A DNA stretch of 64,000 nt from Prochlorococcus marinus str. MIT 9201 (GTDB lineage: Bacteria > Cyanobacteriota > Cyanobacteriia > PCC-6307 > Cyanobiaceae). The stretch is taken from positions 150,647 to 214,646 of the forward strand of contig NZ_JNAL01000007.1 in assembly GCF_000759955.1 (NCBI RefSeq), read 5' to 3'. Position numbers and translations under genes: made by a program. The notes under the pieces are model-generated. The model did not search any database, was not told the origin of the DNA, and was given only the letters and a program-made list of their open reading frames with translations. Shown piece after piece: positions 18,339 to 27,732 of the stretch (positions are counted from its first letter, which is position 1; the number at the start of each line of letters is the position of its first letter).

Positions 18339-19646
18339 TTAAGATAAAGCTTTATTATTATTTTCCTCAATTATATTTTTAAGTCCTGCAATTAATATCC
18401 AAATTAATAAACTAATCTTGCCATCAAAGTATTGAATATCTACTAACTGTGAAATTACAAAGAAAAAAAGAGCAGCCCAGAACGCCTTATCATATAAAGC
18501 TATATAATCAAATCTTTTTTTGTTAAAAATAAATTTTCCGGACTTCAAAAGAATTATATTTATCGTTGTAAAAAAAATAATAGTTGATGGGACTCCATAA
18601 CTAATTGCCAGTTCAAGAAGAAGATTATGTGAGTGACCTTTCCAAAAATTTGTTTCTAAATGATATATTTCAGTAAAGGAAGTAGCTCCTATTCCAAAAA
18701 AAGGATTATTTTTTAAAAGATTTATTGCTCTTGAAAATATTTCTATTCTCGTTGCATCTAAGCCTTCATAACCTTCATTAGTAAATTCAAGTAAAAACTT
18801 TTCTGTTAATAAGCTCCTTAAACTGTTTTGAACCTCTGCATTGAATACTGGAGAATTTATGATTAAAAATATAAATAACATTAATATTATTAAAGGAATA
18901 AAAAGATTTTTTATTTTTTTCCCTACTATTATCAAAAAAGATATTATTAAACCAAGCCAAGAATTTCTTGAATAAGTTAGAAATGCAGCAAGACTAACAG
19001 AAAAAACAAATGCTAAGGATATAGTTTTTTGTGCGAAATCATTCCTCTTCTCCAGGAACAATACTAAACAAAAAGGCCATACGATATTTAGCCATGAACC
19101 TGCATAATTCTGGTTGTTAAATAGCCCGGACAATCCTGCAGGGTTTTCTATTGGCCTTTGATACCAAATTATTAAACCATTCAGAGTTTCGAACGGACCA
19201 GTCCAATGGAAGAAGTATTGACCGAAACCTGTTACTAAGACTGGGAAAGTACTAGATATTAGAACTAATGCAAATTTTCTCCTTTTTGTCTTGGAGTCAA
19301 GATAGGGCTGAAATGCCCAGAAAAGCCATATAAAAGGAAGCCAATTCCCTAAACCAATAATTGACAACTTTGGGTCCCAAATTTCCGAAAAATTATTTTC
19401 AAGAACAGAATTTTGTAAAATTGTACTAATTAAGATAAGAATTCCAAAAATTAAAAAAGGATAATTCCATTTATCTTTTAGAAAAAATCTTTTTTGTTCA
19501 AAACTTCCTATTATTGCGGCGGGTAATAAAAATAAAATACTAATAAATAAAGTAGAGGGTATAAAGAAAATTCCTAACAAGAAAAAAGTTAAACCGTATT
19601 TATTAATGTTTTTGCCTCTTAAAAGTTTAAAAGATGAAAATTTCAT
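18339..19646 (-). CDS. O-antigen ligase/polymerase-like membrane protein (Wzy_C superfamily)
   Basis: A 435-residue integral membrane protein with about ten hydrophobic segments. Toward its C-terminal third lies an extracytoplasmic stretch (NNPFFGIGATSF ... GHSHNLLLELAISYG) that is the conserved Wzy_C/WaaL region, including the functionally important His pair in HSHN. Such proteins either polymerise repeats or join lipid-linked glycans to lipid A core or another acceptor on the periplasmic side. IctB-like proteins of cyanobacteria belong to the same superfamily. It is the last island gene before tRNA-Arg. Ligase and polymerase cannot be told apart from sequence alone. Confidence 0.87.
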   Translation of the reverse strand: MKFSSFKLLRGKNINKYGLTFFLLGIFFIPSTLFISILFLLPAAIIGSFEQKRFFLKDKWNYPFLIFGILILISTILQNSVLENNFSEIWDPKLSIIGLGNWLPFIWLFWAFQPYLDSKTKRRKFALVLISSTFPVLVTGFGQYFFHWTGPFETLNGLIIWYQRPIENPAGLSGLFNNQNYAGSWLNIVWPFCLVLFLEKRNDFAQKTISLAFVFSVSLAAFLTYSRNSWLGLIISFLIIVGKKIKNLFIPLIILMLFIFLIINSPVFNAEVQNSLRSLLTEKFLLEFTNEGYEGLDATRIEIFSRAINLLKNNPFFGIGATSFTEIYHLETNFWKGHSHNLLLELAISYGVPSTIIFFTTINIILLKSGKFIFNKKRFDYIALYDKAFWAALFFFVISQLVDIQYFDGKISLLIWILIAGLKNIIEENNNKALS

Positions 19647-19668
19647 TTATCTATCAACGCCAAATTTA

Positions 19669-19742
<74 letters not shown>

Positions 19743-19875
19743 ACTTTATTATTATATCTAACGGAGAAAGCTCAAACAATAATAATAATTTATTTCAAAA
19801 ATTTCGTATTGAAAATTAGATTAAGTATCAATTATCTTATATATTTAAATTACTATGAATTAAAAACTTTTAATT

Positions 19876-20520
19876 TTGGCAAAAAGGCTCTCAGGAAAAA
19901 ATAAAGAAGAAATAATTAAACTTTTTATTGATGGTGAAACAGTAGAAAATCTAGCAATTAAATTCAATTGTGCAAAATTAACAATTTCTAGAAACCTGAA
20001 AAAAGAAATTGGAGAAAAAAAATTCAAAGAATTAACTAATAGTAGCAATAATCTACATTCACAGTCTGATAATGAACAAAAAATTATTTATGCCAATAAA
20101 TCTGCAAATGAACAAACTTTTGTTGAAAACAAAAATGAAGAATTTACAAAAATCAATGAATTTATGGAGATAGCTCCTCTTGATTACGAAATAGATTGTG
20201 CGGAGCAGAAAGATTTATCATCTGTGCCGATTTCTGAAATTGATTTGCCAAAAATCGTATATATGATTGTTGATAAAAAAATTGAATTGGAAATTAAATA
20301 TCTTAGAGATTTCCCAAGTTGGGAATTCCTATCAAAAGAAGAATTAAATAGAAAAACTATTCAAATTTTTAATGAATTAAAAGACGCAAAGAGATTTTGT
20401 ACAAAAGACCAAAAAGTTATTAAAGTGCCAAATGCAGAGGTTTTTAGAATTGTTGCGCCTATTTTATTATCAAAAGGTATTTCAAGAATAATCAATGAAG
20501 AAAAACTAATAGCTTTATAA
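19876..20520 (+). CDS. Conserved cyanobacterial protein with N-terminal helix-turn-helix
   Basis: The 214-residue protein has an N-terminal helical segment (about residues 8-50) with the look of a helix-turn-helix: EIIKLFIDGETVENLAIKF followed by a second helix starting CAKLTISRNLKKEI. The middle is Asn/Glu-rich and probably unstructured. The C-terminal half holds a conserved block beginning PKIVYMIVDKKIELEI and ending in a helical VFRIVAPILLSKGISRII segment. A stop sits five codons upstream and no ATG fits, so TTG at 19876 is the start. It stands alone beside tRNA-Arg. A DNA-binding regulator is possible; I do not recognise a named function. Confidence 0.75.
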   Translation: MAKRLSGKNKEEIIKLFIDGETVENLAIKFNCAKLTISRNLKKEIGEKKFKELTNSSNNLHSQSDNEQKIIYANKSANEQTFVENKNEEFTKINEFMEIAPLDYEIDCAEQKDLSSVPISEIDLPKIVYMIVDKKIELEIKYLRDFPSWEFLSKEELNRKTIQIFNELKDAKRFCTKDQKVIKVPNAEVFRIVAPILLSKGISRIINEEKLIAL

Positions 20521-20527
20521 AATTTAT

Positions 20528-20749
20528 TTATTTTTTATTGTGGAAATTTGAGCTTAAAATCCCCCCTGTTAAAGATCCAGTTATAAAACTCATACCAACA
20601 ATAAAACTAACTGGTAAATTTACAGTTTCATTAATTATTAAATTGATCTTAGTTTTATTAGAACTATTTTGTATCCCTACCATTAAAAGTAAAAACAAAG
20701 AAAAATTAAATGTAATGGTAAAAAAAATTTTTTTAACAGAAAAAAGCAT
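20528..20749 (-). CDS. Small two-helix membrane protein, LapA/DUF1049-like
   Basis: A 73-residue protein with one transmembrane helix near residues 8-26 and a second near 45-66 (NLPVSFIVGMSFITGSLTGG), ending in a short polar tail. The spacing and the PVSF-then-glycine-rich helix resemble LapA-type small inner-membrane proteins, a family linked to lipopolysaccharide assembly in other bacteria. It lies 24 bp downstream of rsmI on the same strand and is likely co-transcribed with it. The opposite strand is also open here, but its product has no helical-membrane or family logic. Function in cyanobacteria is not established. Confidence 0.6.
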   Translation of the reverse strand: MLFSVKKIFFTITFNFSLFLLLMVGIQNSSNKTKINLIINETVNLPVSFIVGMSFITGSLTGGILSSNFHNKK

Positions 20750-20773
20750 ATTTTAATAAATTATTTTTCTATT

Positions 20774-21640
20774 TTAATGCAGTTTATAAATTAAGTTTTT
20801 TGAAATGTTATTTTTTTTGGCTAGATATTTTGATGCCGAAGATAAACTTAGTCCAGCTTTAATTAAATCATTAAGTTCCTCTTTTAAGTACTGTTTATTA
20901 AGTTCAGGATTTTGGATTTCTTTATTAATGCCTTTTATTACAACAGTAATCTCACCCAATATTTCTCTGCCTTCAAAAAAATTTAAAACCTCATCAACAT
21001 TATTACCAATATGTTCTTCAAATTTTTTTGTCAATTCACGAAAAACTTGTATTTCTCTTTCTCCTCCGCAATATTCTTTTAATTGGCCTAATAATTTCAA
21101 AAGACGATGAGGAGATTCATATATGATTGTAGTCTTATCGTTTTTACTTATATCTAAAAGTATTTTTTCTCTTTCAGATTTTTTTTTAGGAAGAAAACCT
21201 TCGAATATAAATTTAGAAGAAGGCAGTCCACTTGATACAATCGCTGTTAATGCTGCACATGGACCTGGTATGCATACTATGCCTATTCCTTTTGACTTGG
21301 CATATTTAACTAAGTTTTCTCCAGGATCACAAATACTTGGCATACCTGCATCACTTGCTAGGGCAATTGATTTACCTGAATTGAGATCATTAACAATTCT
21401 TGGGATTTTAATGGATGAGTTGTGTTTATTAAAGCTTATTAGATTATTTGTAAATGCAAATTTACTCATTAATTTCCTTGTTTGCCTTGTATCTTCGCAT
21501 GCAATTAAAGAAACATTTTTTAGAATATTTAATGCTCTTAGAGACAGGTCATTCAAGTTACCAATTGGAGTCCCAACAATATATAAAAAGCCACTTTCAG
21601 GTTCAGAGTTTTTGTGAGATGATGGTTTTTTTATATTCAT
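20774..21640 (-). CDS. rsmI: 16S rRNA (cytidine-1402-2'-O)-methyltransferase
   Basis: Methylates the 2'-OH of C1402 in the ribosomal decoding centre using S-adenosylmethionine. The 288-residue tetrapyrrole-methylase-fold protein shows the defining LYIVGTPIGNLNDLSLRAL block (19-37), ACEDTRQTRKL, HNSSIKIP, the SDAGMPSICDPG segment with its glycine-rich SAM loop, and a YESPHRL motif. Length is typical. Its start codon lies only three bases from the divergent GTG start of cysQ, so any promoter for it must sit inside cysQ coding sequence. The adjacent small membrane protein gene downstream probably shares its transcript. Confidence 0.95.
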   Translation of the reverse strand: MNIKKPSSHKNSEPESGFLYIVGTPIGNLNDLSLRALNILKNVSLIACEDTRQTRKLMSKFAFTNNLISFNKHNSSIKIPRIVNDLNSGKSIALASDAGMPSICDPGENLVKYAKSKGIGIVCIPGPCAALTAIVSSGLPSSKFIFEGFLPKKKSEREKILLDISKNDKTTIIYESPHRLLKLLGQLKEYCGGEREIQVFRELTKKFEEHIGNNVDEVLNFFEGREILGEITVVIKGINKEIQNPELNKQYLKEELNDLIKAGLSLSSASKYLAKKNNISKNLIYKLH

Positions 21641-21643
21641 TTA

Positions 21644-22555
21644 GTGATTAAATTACCATCTGGAATAGATATTAATAATCTTATAGATGATTTGAGGCGG
21701 TTTAGTTGGGAAGCTGCTGAGACACTTCTTTTCTATTCCAAAATATTAAGAGATTCAGACTATAAAAGCAATATTTTAAAAAACGGGAATATTGAAGATC
21801 CCGTCACATCAGCTGATTTGAAAGTTAATGAGATAATAATCCAGAGAATTAATGAAAAATACAAGGATATTGATTGGGATATATTAAGTGAGGAAAATGT
21901 AAAAGGGGTTACGCAAAATTTCACAAGCAATTCTGATTGGGTTTGGGTCCTTGACCCACTAGATGGTACTAAGGATTTTATACAAGGAACAAGTAACTAT
22001 GCTATGCATCTCGCCCTCAACTATAAGAAGAAACCCTTTTTAGGAATTGTTTTAATACCTGAAAAAGATGAGTTATGGATTTCTAATGGAGAAAATGTTT
22101 GGTGTGAGAATAGATGCGGATCAATAATAGGTAAACCTGCTTTATATAAAATCAAGAGTCTTAATGAGATGACTCTGGTCACAAGTAAAAATCATAGAAA
22201 TGAAATATTAAAAAATTTAATCAAAAAAATTAATTTTAATGAAGTAATAATTATGGGAAGTATAGGTTGCAAGATTGCATCAATAGTTAGAGGAGAAAGT
22301 GATATTTATATCTGTTTGAGCTTGCCTGGAAAAAGTTCTCCAAAAGATTGGGATTTTGCTGCACCAGCTGCAATTTTAAAAGGAGCGGGAGGTGCAATAA
22401 CTAATTTAGATAATCAAGAACTTTTGTACTTTAAACCAAGTTTTGAGCAGGGAGGAGTTATTGTTGCCTCAAATAATTATTCTACACATCATAAAATTTG
22501 CTTTGAGATAAAGCAGATTATAAAAAAATATAATTTATATCCTCTAACTGCTTAA
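21644..22555 (+). CDS. cysQ: 3'(2'),5'-bisphosphate nucleotidase, CysQ-like
   Basis: Member of the lithium-sensitive inositol monophosphatase superfamily that removes the 3'-phosphate from PAP, the by-product of sulfate assimilation; inositol phosphatase activity is also possible. The 303-residue sequence has [12 protein letters not shown] with metal ligands, the core metal motif DPLDGT at 104-109 and the C-terminal [16 protein letters not shown]. The start is GTG at 21644, three bases from the divergent rsmI start. Its stop overlaps the convergent pnp stop by four bases, so it is packed tightly on both sides. Confidence 0.88.
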   Translation: MIKLPSGIDINNLIDDLRRFSWEAAETLLFYSKILRDSDYKSNILKNGNIEDPVTSADLKVNEIIIQRINEKYKDIDWDILSEENVKGVTQNFTSNSDWVWVLDPLDGTKDFIQGTSNYAMHLALNYKKKPFLGIVLIPEKDELWISNGENVWCENRCGSIIGKPALYKIKSLNEMTLVTSKNHRNEILKNLIKKINFNEVIIMGSIGCKIASIVRGESDIYICLSLPGKSSPKDWDFAAPAAILKGAGGAITNLDNQELLYFKPSFEQGGVIVASNNYSTHHKICFEIKQIIKKYNLYPLTA

Positions 22556-24717
22556 TTTAGCGGTGCTACTGGGGTGGGGGTTGGCTCCGGATAAGGCATG
22601 CCACCATTTTGAGCAACTCCCCTTAATGTCAAATTGATTCGACCTCTGCTATCAATTTCACGAACTCTTACAGTGACCTCATCACCTTGTCTTACAACAT
22701 CTTCAACTCTTTCAACTCTGGCTTCTGATAATTGAGAAATGTGGACCATCCCCTCTTTGCCTGGAAGAATTTCTACAAATGCTCCTATTGGGATGATTCT
22801 AGTTACGACACCTGAGAAGATTTCCCCCTCATGTACTTTTCTAGTTAATCCCTCAATGATCTTTTGAGCTTCTTCAGCGGCAGCACCATCATGTGAAGCT
22901 ATAGTTACGATCCCACCATCTTCTATATCTATTTTGGTATTTGTTCTTTCTGTAATACCTTTAATTGTTCTTCCTCCTGGCCCGATTACAGTTCCAATAA
23001 GCTCTGGATCAATCCTAAAGCTTAAAAGACGGGGAGCATGTGGAGATAATGATTCCTGTGGTTTGTCTATAGCCTCTTGCATTTTTTCTAATATATGTAA
23101 TCTTGCTGGACGAGCTTTTTTAATAGCTTCAGAAATTATTGAAACAGGTAGTCCAGTGATTTTCATATCCATCTGCAATGCAGTTATACCTTTTTCAGTA
23201 CCTGCTACTTTAAAATCCATGTCTCCAAGAAAATCTTCAATACCTTGTATATCTGTAAGAATGCGAATTTCACTTTCCTCTTTAATTAAACCCATTGCAG
23301 TTCCACTTACAAGAGCTTTTAAAGGAACCCCTGCATCTAATAATGAAAGGGTGCTTCCACAAACAGAGCCCATTGAAGTGGAACCATTAGAGCTTAGAAC
23401 TTCACTCACGACTCTTAAAACGTATGGGAATGTCTCTTTGCCAGGTAGAACAGGAATTATTGCCCTTTCGGCTAGTGCTCCATGACCAATTTCTCTCCTC
23501 CCAGGAGTTCTCATAGGCCTAGTTTCGCCAACCGAATAAGGTGGAAAATTGTAGTGATGCAGATATGTTTTCTCAGTACTTGGATTAAGGTCGTCCATCT
23601 CTTGCGCATCACTTGGTGTCCCTAGTGTTGTGGTAGACAAAACTTGCGTTAACCCTCTTTGAAAAAGTGCAGAGCCATGAACTCTTTTTGGAAGAATGCC
23701 AGCTGAAGCTGTTATCTTTCTGACTTCGTCAAGTTCTCTTCCATCAACTCTTTTACCATCATTAATGATTTGGGATCTCATTAATTTTTTTGTAAGTTTT
23801 TTGAAGTCAGAATGAATTAATTTTTCATTTTCTGAGGTTAGAACTTTTACTTGATTGTCGTCTTTGAGGGAATCAATTTTGCTTTGAGTTTCAGTTTTAA
23901 TTTGTTCGAGTTCAAGATCTCTCTCTTCCTTTGAAAGGTCATATTTCTTTAAAACCAACTCAATCGCTTTTGTACAATTTTTTTCTAAATAAGAGAGCAA
24001 TGTTTTATCTTCTTCAGGGGCCAATGGCTTAACCTGTTTTATACCTAAATCTTTTAGTAAATCTTCTTGTGATTTAATTAGTTCGGTAACTGCCTCATAA
24101 CCAAAATCTATAGCTTCGATAGTATCTTGCTCTGATAATTGGTTAGCACCTGCCTCAATCATGACAATACCATCAGGCGATCCTGCAACTACAATGTCAA
24201 GATCTCCTTTCTCTATCTCTCTGTAGCTTGGATTTAAGATGAAATCATCTCCTATGAGCCCAACTCTGACTGCAGCCATTGGCCCATAAAATGGAATTTC
24301 GCCAAGTAAAGTTGCTAATGAAGCCCCGGTGACAGCCAAAACATCTGCTGGAACTCTCTCATCTAGAGAGAGGCATGAAGCGACTATTTGAATTTCATCT
24401 CTTATCCAGGAGGGAAAAAGAGGCCTCATTGGTCTATCAATTAATCTTGAGATTAAAGTCGCTCTTTCTGGTGGGCGACCTTCTCTCCTCATAAACCCAC
24501 CTGGAATTCTGCCAGCAGCATAAAGTTTTTCCTCATAGTCACATATTAGAGGTAGAAAGTCTGATGCTTCTTTTTTTACAGTTTTTGTTGCTGTAACTAA
24601 TAGGGAGGTGTCTCCACACTCAATCATTACTGATCCACTTGCTTGAGGAGCATATAGTCCTGTAGTTAGTCGTATCTCTCGTCCGTCAAACGTGATCGAC
24701 TTATTTTGTCCTTCCAC
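22552..24717 (-). CDS. pnp: Polyribonucleotide nucleotidyltransferase (PNPase)
   Basis: Phosphorolytic 3'-5' exoribonuclease and RNA-tailing enzyme of mRNA turnover. The 721-residue protein has the full family order: first RNase PH core (about 10-150), a helical linker (about 240-320), second RNase PH core (about 325-545, including [15 protein letters not shown] and the [16 protein letters not shown] active-site region), a KH domain near 570-625 with [10 protein letters not shown], and an S1 domain near 635-700. Cyanobacteria use this enzyme for both degradation and polyadenylation. It ends in a Pro-rich tail. A 170-bp spacer without recognisable features separates its start from rpsN. Confidence 0.97.
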   Translation of the reverse strand: MEGQNKSITFDGREIRLTTGLYAPQASGSVMIECGDTSLLVTATKTVKKEASDFLPLICDYEEKLYAAGRIPGGFMRREGRPPERATLISRLIDRPMRPLFPSWIRDEIQIVASCLSLDERVPADVLAVTGASLATLLGEIPFYGPMAAVRVGLIGDDFILNPSYREIEKGDLDIVVAGSPDGIVMIEAGANQLSEQDTIEAIDFGYEAVTELIKSQEDLLKDLGIKQVKPLAPEEDKTLLSYLEKNCTKAIELVLKKYDLSKEERDLELEQIKTETQSKIDSLKDDNQVKVLTSENEKLIHSDFKKLTKKLMRSQIINDGKRVDGRELDEVRKITASAGILPKRVHGSALFQRGLTQVLSTTTLGTPSDAQEMDDLNPSTEKTYLHHYNFPPYSVGETRPMRTPGRREIGHGALAERAIIPVLPGKETFPYVLRVVSEVLSSNGSTSMGSVCGSTLSLLDAGVPLKALVSGTAMGLIKEESEIRILTDIQGIEDFLGDMDFKVAGTEKGITALQMDMKITGLPVSIISEAIKKARPARLHILEKMQEAIDKPQESLSPHAPRLLSFRIDPELIGTVIGPGGRTIKGITERTNTKIDIEDGGIVTIASHDGAAAEEAQKIIEGLTRKVHEGEIFSGVVTRIIPIGAFVEILPGKEGMVHISQLSEARVERVEDVVRQGDEVTVRVREIDSRGRINLTLRGVAQNGGMPYPEPTPTPVAPLN

Positions 24718-24887
24718 TTTTTAAATTATAATTCTATACATAATTTATTCTTACATTTTATAGGGACATATTGAGTAAATTATTTAGATAAGCTATAAAA
24801 ATTTTAAAAATTTTCCTCAATTTGTATTCTAATTTCTTTAATTTTCATTTTTTGAATGAAATATAATACTTAAAGAGAAAATTTATC

Positions 24888-25190
24888 CTACCAACTTGAT
24901 TTAACAACACCAGGAAGCTCACCGTTATGAGCTCTTTGTCTTAACTGATTCCTGCAAAGACCAAAATCTCTGTAAACTCCTCTTGGTTTACCTGTTGCCC
25001 AACACCTGTTTCTTACTCTATTTGGAGCAGAGTTTCTTGGCAGCCCTTGAATTTTTCTATGTATTTCTAACCTTTCCATTGGATCTTTTGCGGCATTGAA
25101 TTCATCTAATAGTGATTTCCTTTTTGCAGCATATTTTTTCACAAGTTTTTTGCGTTTGACCTCTCTTGCAATCATGGACTTTTTCGCCAT
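24888..25190 (-). CDS. rpsN: 30S ribosomal protein S14
   Basis: A 100-residue S14 of the long, zinc-independent type: the N-terminal basic [16 protein letters not shown], and the C-terminal signature [20 protein letters not shown] followed by [13 protein letters not shown]. The short zinc-binding form with two CxxC motifs is excluded. It assembles late into the small-subunit head near S3 and S10. The gene stands apart from the main ribosomal protein operon, as is normal in cyanobacteria, between pnp and rseP. Confidence 0.97.
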   Translation of the reverse strand: MAKKSMIAREVKRKKLVKKYAAKRKSLLDEFNAAKDPMERLEIHRKIQGLPRNSAPNRVRNRCWATGKPRGVYRDFGLCRNQLRQRAHNGELPGVVKSSW

Positions 25191-25251
25191 TTAATAAAAT
25201 CTTTAAACTTCTTACTATATTAACAGCTTGGCCAACAGTTTTTAAATTTAT

Positions 25252-26331
25252 TTATTGGTTTAATAATCTTTGTACTATTAAAAGTTGGCTTGTATCTCTA
25301 ATAATTAGTAGCACACTTAGTCCAACTAAAAGAAAAAAACTAGATTGAGTGACAACCATTTGAACCTTTACTGGTACAGGCTTTCCCCTCAACCCCTCTA
25401 TTAAAGTAAAAACAAGTTGTCCTCCATCCAAAAGTGGTAAAGGCAACGAGTTGAGGACTGCTAAATTAATAGAAATTAAAGCTGCAAATAATAATATCCC
25501 TGTCCCTCCTTGTTGCGATAATTGAGCACCAATTTCAACGATTTTAACTGGCCCGCTTAATTGTTGAGCTGTTGAGGAAAAATTTGTTATTAATCCTTTA
25601 TACCCTTGGATTGTTTTTACTAAAAGTGATGAAAACTCATTATTGGTGTATTTAAAAAGTTCGAAAAAGTTTTTTGTCTTTTTAGTTTCTTTCCTAATAT
25701 TTGGTTGTAATTGAGCACCTATTGTTCCTTTACCATCAACATTTTTTGGTATCAAAGTTAAATTTTTGAAAATCCCATCTCTTTCAATTTTTATTGAAAT
25801 TGGTTCATCTGATGAATTTTGGATCTCTTTTACTAAAGTGTAAATAGCTTGATCACCAACTCCTAAAGTACTAGTTTCAACTTCTAAGATTTTATCTCCG
25901 GGTTTTAAGCCAGCTAAGGAGGCCGCCTTCTCAGGTTGAGTAGCCAAAACTAAAATACCTGGTTCTGGATCAAATGGAATACCATCAGTAGTTACATTAA
26001 TAATTAGGATTGTGTAAGCAAGTATTAAGTTGGCGAAGACTCCAGCCGAAATTACAATAACTCTCTGAATTATTGGCCTATTTTTCAAAAGATTTGGATC
26101 TCTAGGGTCAATATTATTTAGTTCTTCATCAGGGAAAGATACAAAGCCTCCAAGAGGAAAAGCTCTGAATGAATAAGTGATATCTTTAAATTTTTTTTGA
26201 ATTATTGCGGGTCCAAAGCCAATCGAAAATCCATCTACATAAATACCTTGTAAAATTGCTGCAAGGAAATGCCCCATCTCATGAAAAAATATGAGAAATC
26301 CAAGTACTGTTATTGAGGTTAAAACATTCAT
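25252..26331 (-). CDS. rseP: RIP metalloprotease RseP (site-2 protease family)
   Basis: Intramembrane zinc protease that cuts transmembrane segments of anti-sigma factors and other substrates after a first cleavage outside. The 359-residue protein has HExxH at residues 17-21 (FHEMGHF) in the first membrane helix, a single PDZ domain with ASLAGLKPGDKILEVE in the centre, and the second zinc-ligand motif NSLPLPLLDGGQLVF near 295-310. Cyanobacterial and plastid members usually have this one-PDZ form. It is 9 bp downstream of serS on the same strand, so the two are likely co-expressed. Substrates in Prochlorococcus are not known. Confidence 0.95.
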   Translation of the reverse strand: MNVLTSITVLGFLIFFHEMGHFLAAILQGIYVDGFSIGFGPAIIQKKFKDITYSFRAFPLGGFVSFPDEELNNIDPRDPNLLKNRPIIQRVIVISAGVFANLILAYTILIINVTTDGIPFDPEPGILVLATQPEKAASLAGLKPGDKILEVETSTLGVGDQAIYTLVKEIQNSSDEPISIKIERDGIFKNLTLIPKNVDGKGTIGAQLQPNIRKETKKTKNFFELFKYTNNEFSSLLVKTIQGYKGLITNFSSTAQQLSGPVKIVEIGAQLSQQGGTGILLFAALISINLAVLNSLPLPLLDGGQLVFTLIEGLRGKPVPVKVQMVVTQSSFFLLVGLSVLLIIRDTSQLLIVQRLLNQ

Positions 26332-26340
26332 TAATTTATA

Positions 26341-27618
26341 TTAAGCAGTTTTTAAAAAATTTGATCCAAAATATGGAACAAGAGCATCTGGAATCTTAAC
26401 GCTACCATCTGATTGTTGGCCATTTTCAAGAATCGCGGCCATTGTTCTTCCAACAGCGAGCCCACTACCATTTAAGGTATGCAAATATGTATTTTTTTTA
26501 TCAATTTTCGACCTTATGGATGATCTACGTGCTTGAAAGTCAAGGCAATTGCTGCAACTCGAAATTTCTCTATAACATTTACTACTGGGAAGCCAGACTT
26601 CAAGATCAAAAGTTCTACTAGAAGAAAAGCCTAAGTCTCCTGTGCAAATATCTACTAATCTATAAGGTAAGTTGAGTTTTTTTAAAATGCTTTCTGCATC
26701 AGAGGTAATTTTTTTATGAGCCTCTAAAGATTTTCTTGGATCACAAAACCAATAAAGCTCAACCTTATTAAATTGATGCAGTCTTATTAAACCTTTAGTA
26801 TCCCTTCCATAACTTCCAGCTTCTCTCCTGAAACATGGACTATATGCAACATACTTAATAGGTAACTGCTTGGGATCAATAATCTGGTTTCTATGAAAAG
26901 CAGTTAGTGGAACTTCCGCTGTTGGAGAAAGCCATAAATCGTCATTAGAACACTTAAAACTTTCATTTGAGAATTTAGGCAACTGTCCAGATCCCTTTAG
27001 ACTTTCTGAATTTACTAAAGCTGGAGGCATTAACTCTAAATAACCATTTTTAATATGCATATCGAGCATGAAATTAATCAATGCTCTCTCTAATCTGGCA
27101 CCATTACCTGTAAGAGTAATAAAACGACTTTTTGATATTTTTGTTGTTTTTAAAGAATCAAAGATTTTAAGACTTTCGCCTATTTCCCAGTGTGATTTAA
27201 TATTCTCTTTTCTAAAGGGGTCTCCCCAAGTTTTTAGTTGTACATTATCACTTTCATCTTTTCCAATAGGTGCATCTTTGCTAGGAAAATTTGGCAAATT
27301 ATAAATCTCATCATCTAGTTGTTTATCTAATACTTTTTGCTTCTCTTCAAGTTCAGAAATTTTAATTCTATATTCGTTTCCCTTTTTCTTTAAATCATTT
27401 AGTTGTTGTGAATTTTTATTTTGTGATTTTCCAATTGCCTCACCTATTGATTTGCTTAACTTTTTGCTCTCAGATTGAAGACTGGATATTTCTATATCAA
27501 TATCTTTTTTCTTAACAGTTAATTCGTGTATTTGAGATATGTTATAAACTTTTCCTCTCAAGGATAAATTCTCTTCAACAAATGTTGGATTTTCTCTTAT
27601 TAATTTTTGATCTAACAC
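26341..27618 (-). CDS. serS: Seryl-tRNA synthetase
   Basis: Charges tRNA-Ser (one of which, CGA, is encoded at 49302) in the cytoplasm. The 425-residue class II synthetase has an N-terminal coiled-coil arm (about 28-105, Lys/Glu/Ser-rich) that grips the long variable arm of tRNA-Ser. Its catalytic domain carries motif 2 [21 protein letters not shown] (shortened here by family reading) and motif 3 [18 protein letters not shown] near the C-terminus. Cys in the SSCSNC block are in a place where homologues also have them. It is the first gene of a pair with rseP. No oddities. Confidence 0.97.
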   Translation of the reverse strand: MLDQKLIRENPTFVEENLSLRGKVYNISQIHELTVKKKDIDIEISSLQSESKKLSKSIGEAIGKSQNKNSQQLNDLKKKGNEYRIKISELEEKQKVLDKQLDDEIYNLPNFPSKDAPIGKDESDNVQLKTWGDPFRKENIKSHWEIGESLKIFDSLKTTKISKSRFITLTGNGARLERALINFMLDMHIKNGYLELMPPALVNSESLKGSGQLPKFSNESFKCSNDDLWLSPTAEVPLTAFHRNQIIDPKQLPIKYVAYSPCFRREAGSYGRDTKGLIRLHQFNKVELYWFCDPRKSLEAHKKITSDAESILKKLNLPYRLVDICTGDLGFSSSRTFDLEVWLPSSKCYREISSCSNCLDFQARRSSIRSKIDKKNTYLHTLNGSGLAVGRTMAAILENGQQSDGSVKIPDALVPYFGSNFLKTA

Positions 27619-27732
27619 TATTTTTTTTTTATACCTTAATTAAGATAGTTAATCTCAAATGATTATTTGGGATTTTTGATGAAAAATTAACTAAATTAAT
27701 GATTCATAACTTACGCTAAATTAAAAATTTAT

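Noticed and set aside
20538..20756. Plus-strand 72-codon frame opposite the LapA-like protein
   Set aside because: The minus-strand frame has a coherent two-helix membrane protein and sits in line with rsmI; the plus frame lacks any recognisable pattern.
22934..23485. Long plus-strand frame of 183 codons within pnp
   Set aside because: Antisense shadow of a certain gene with strong coding bias; no ribosome-binding site or family features.
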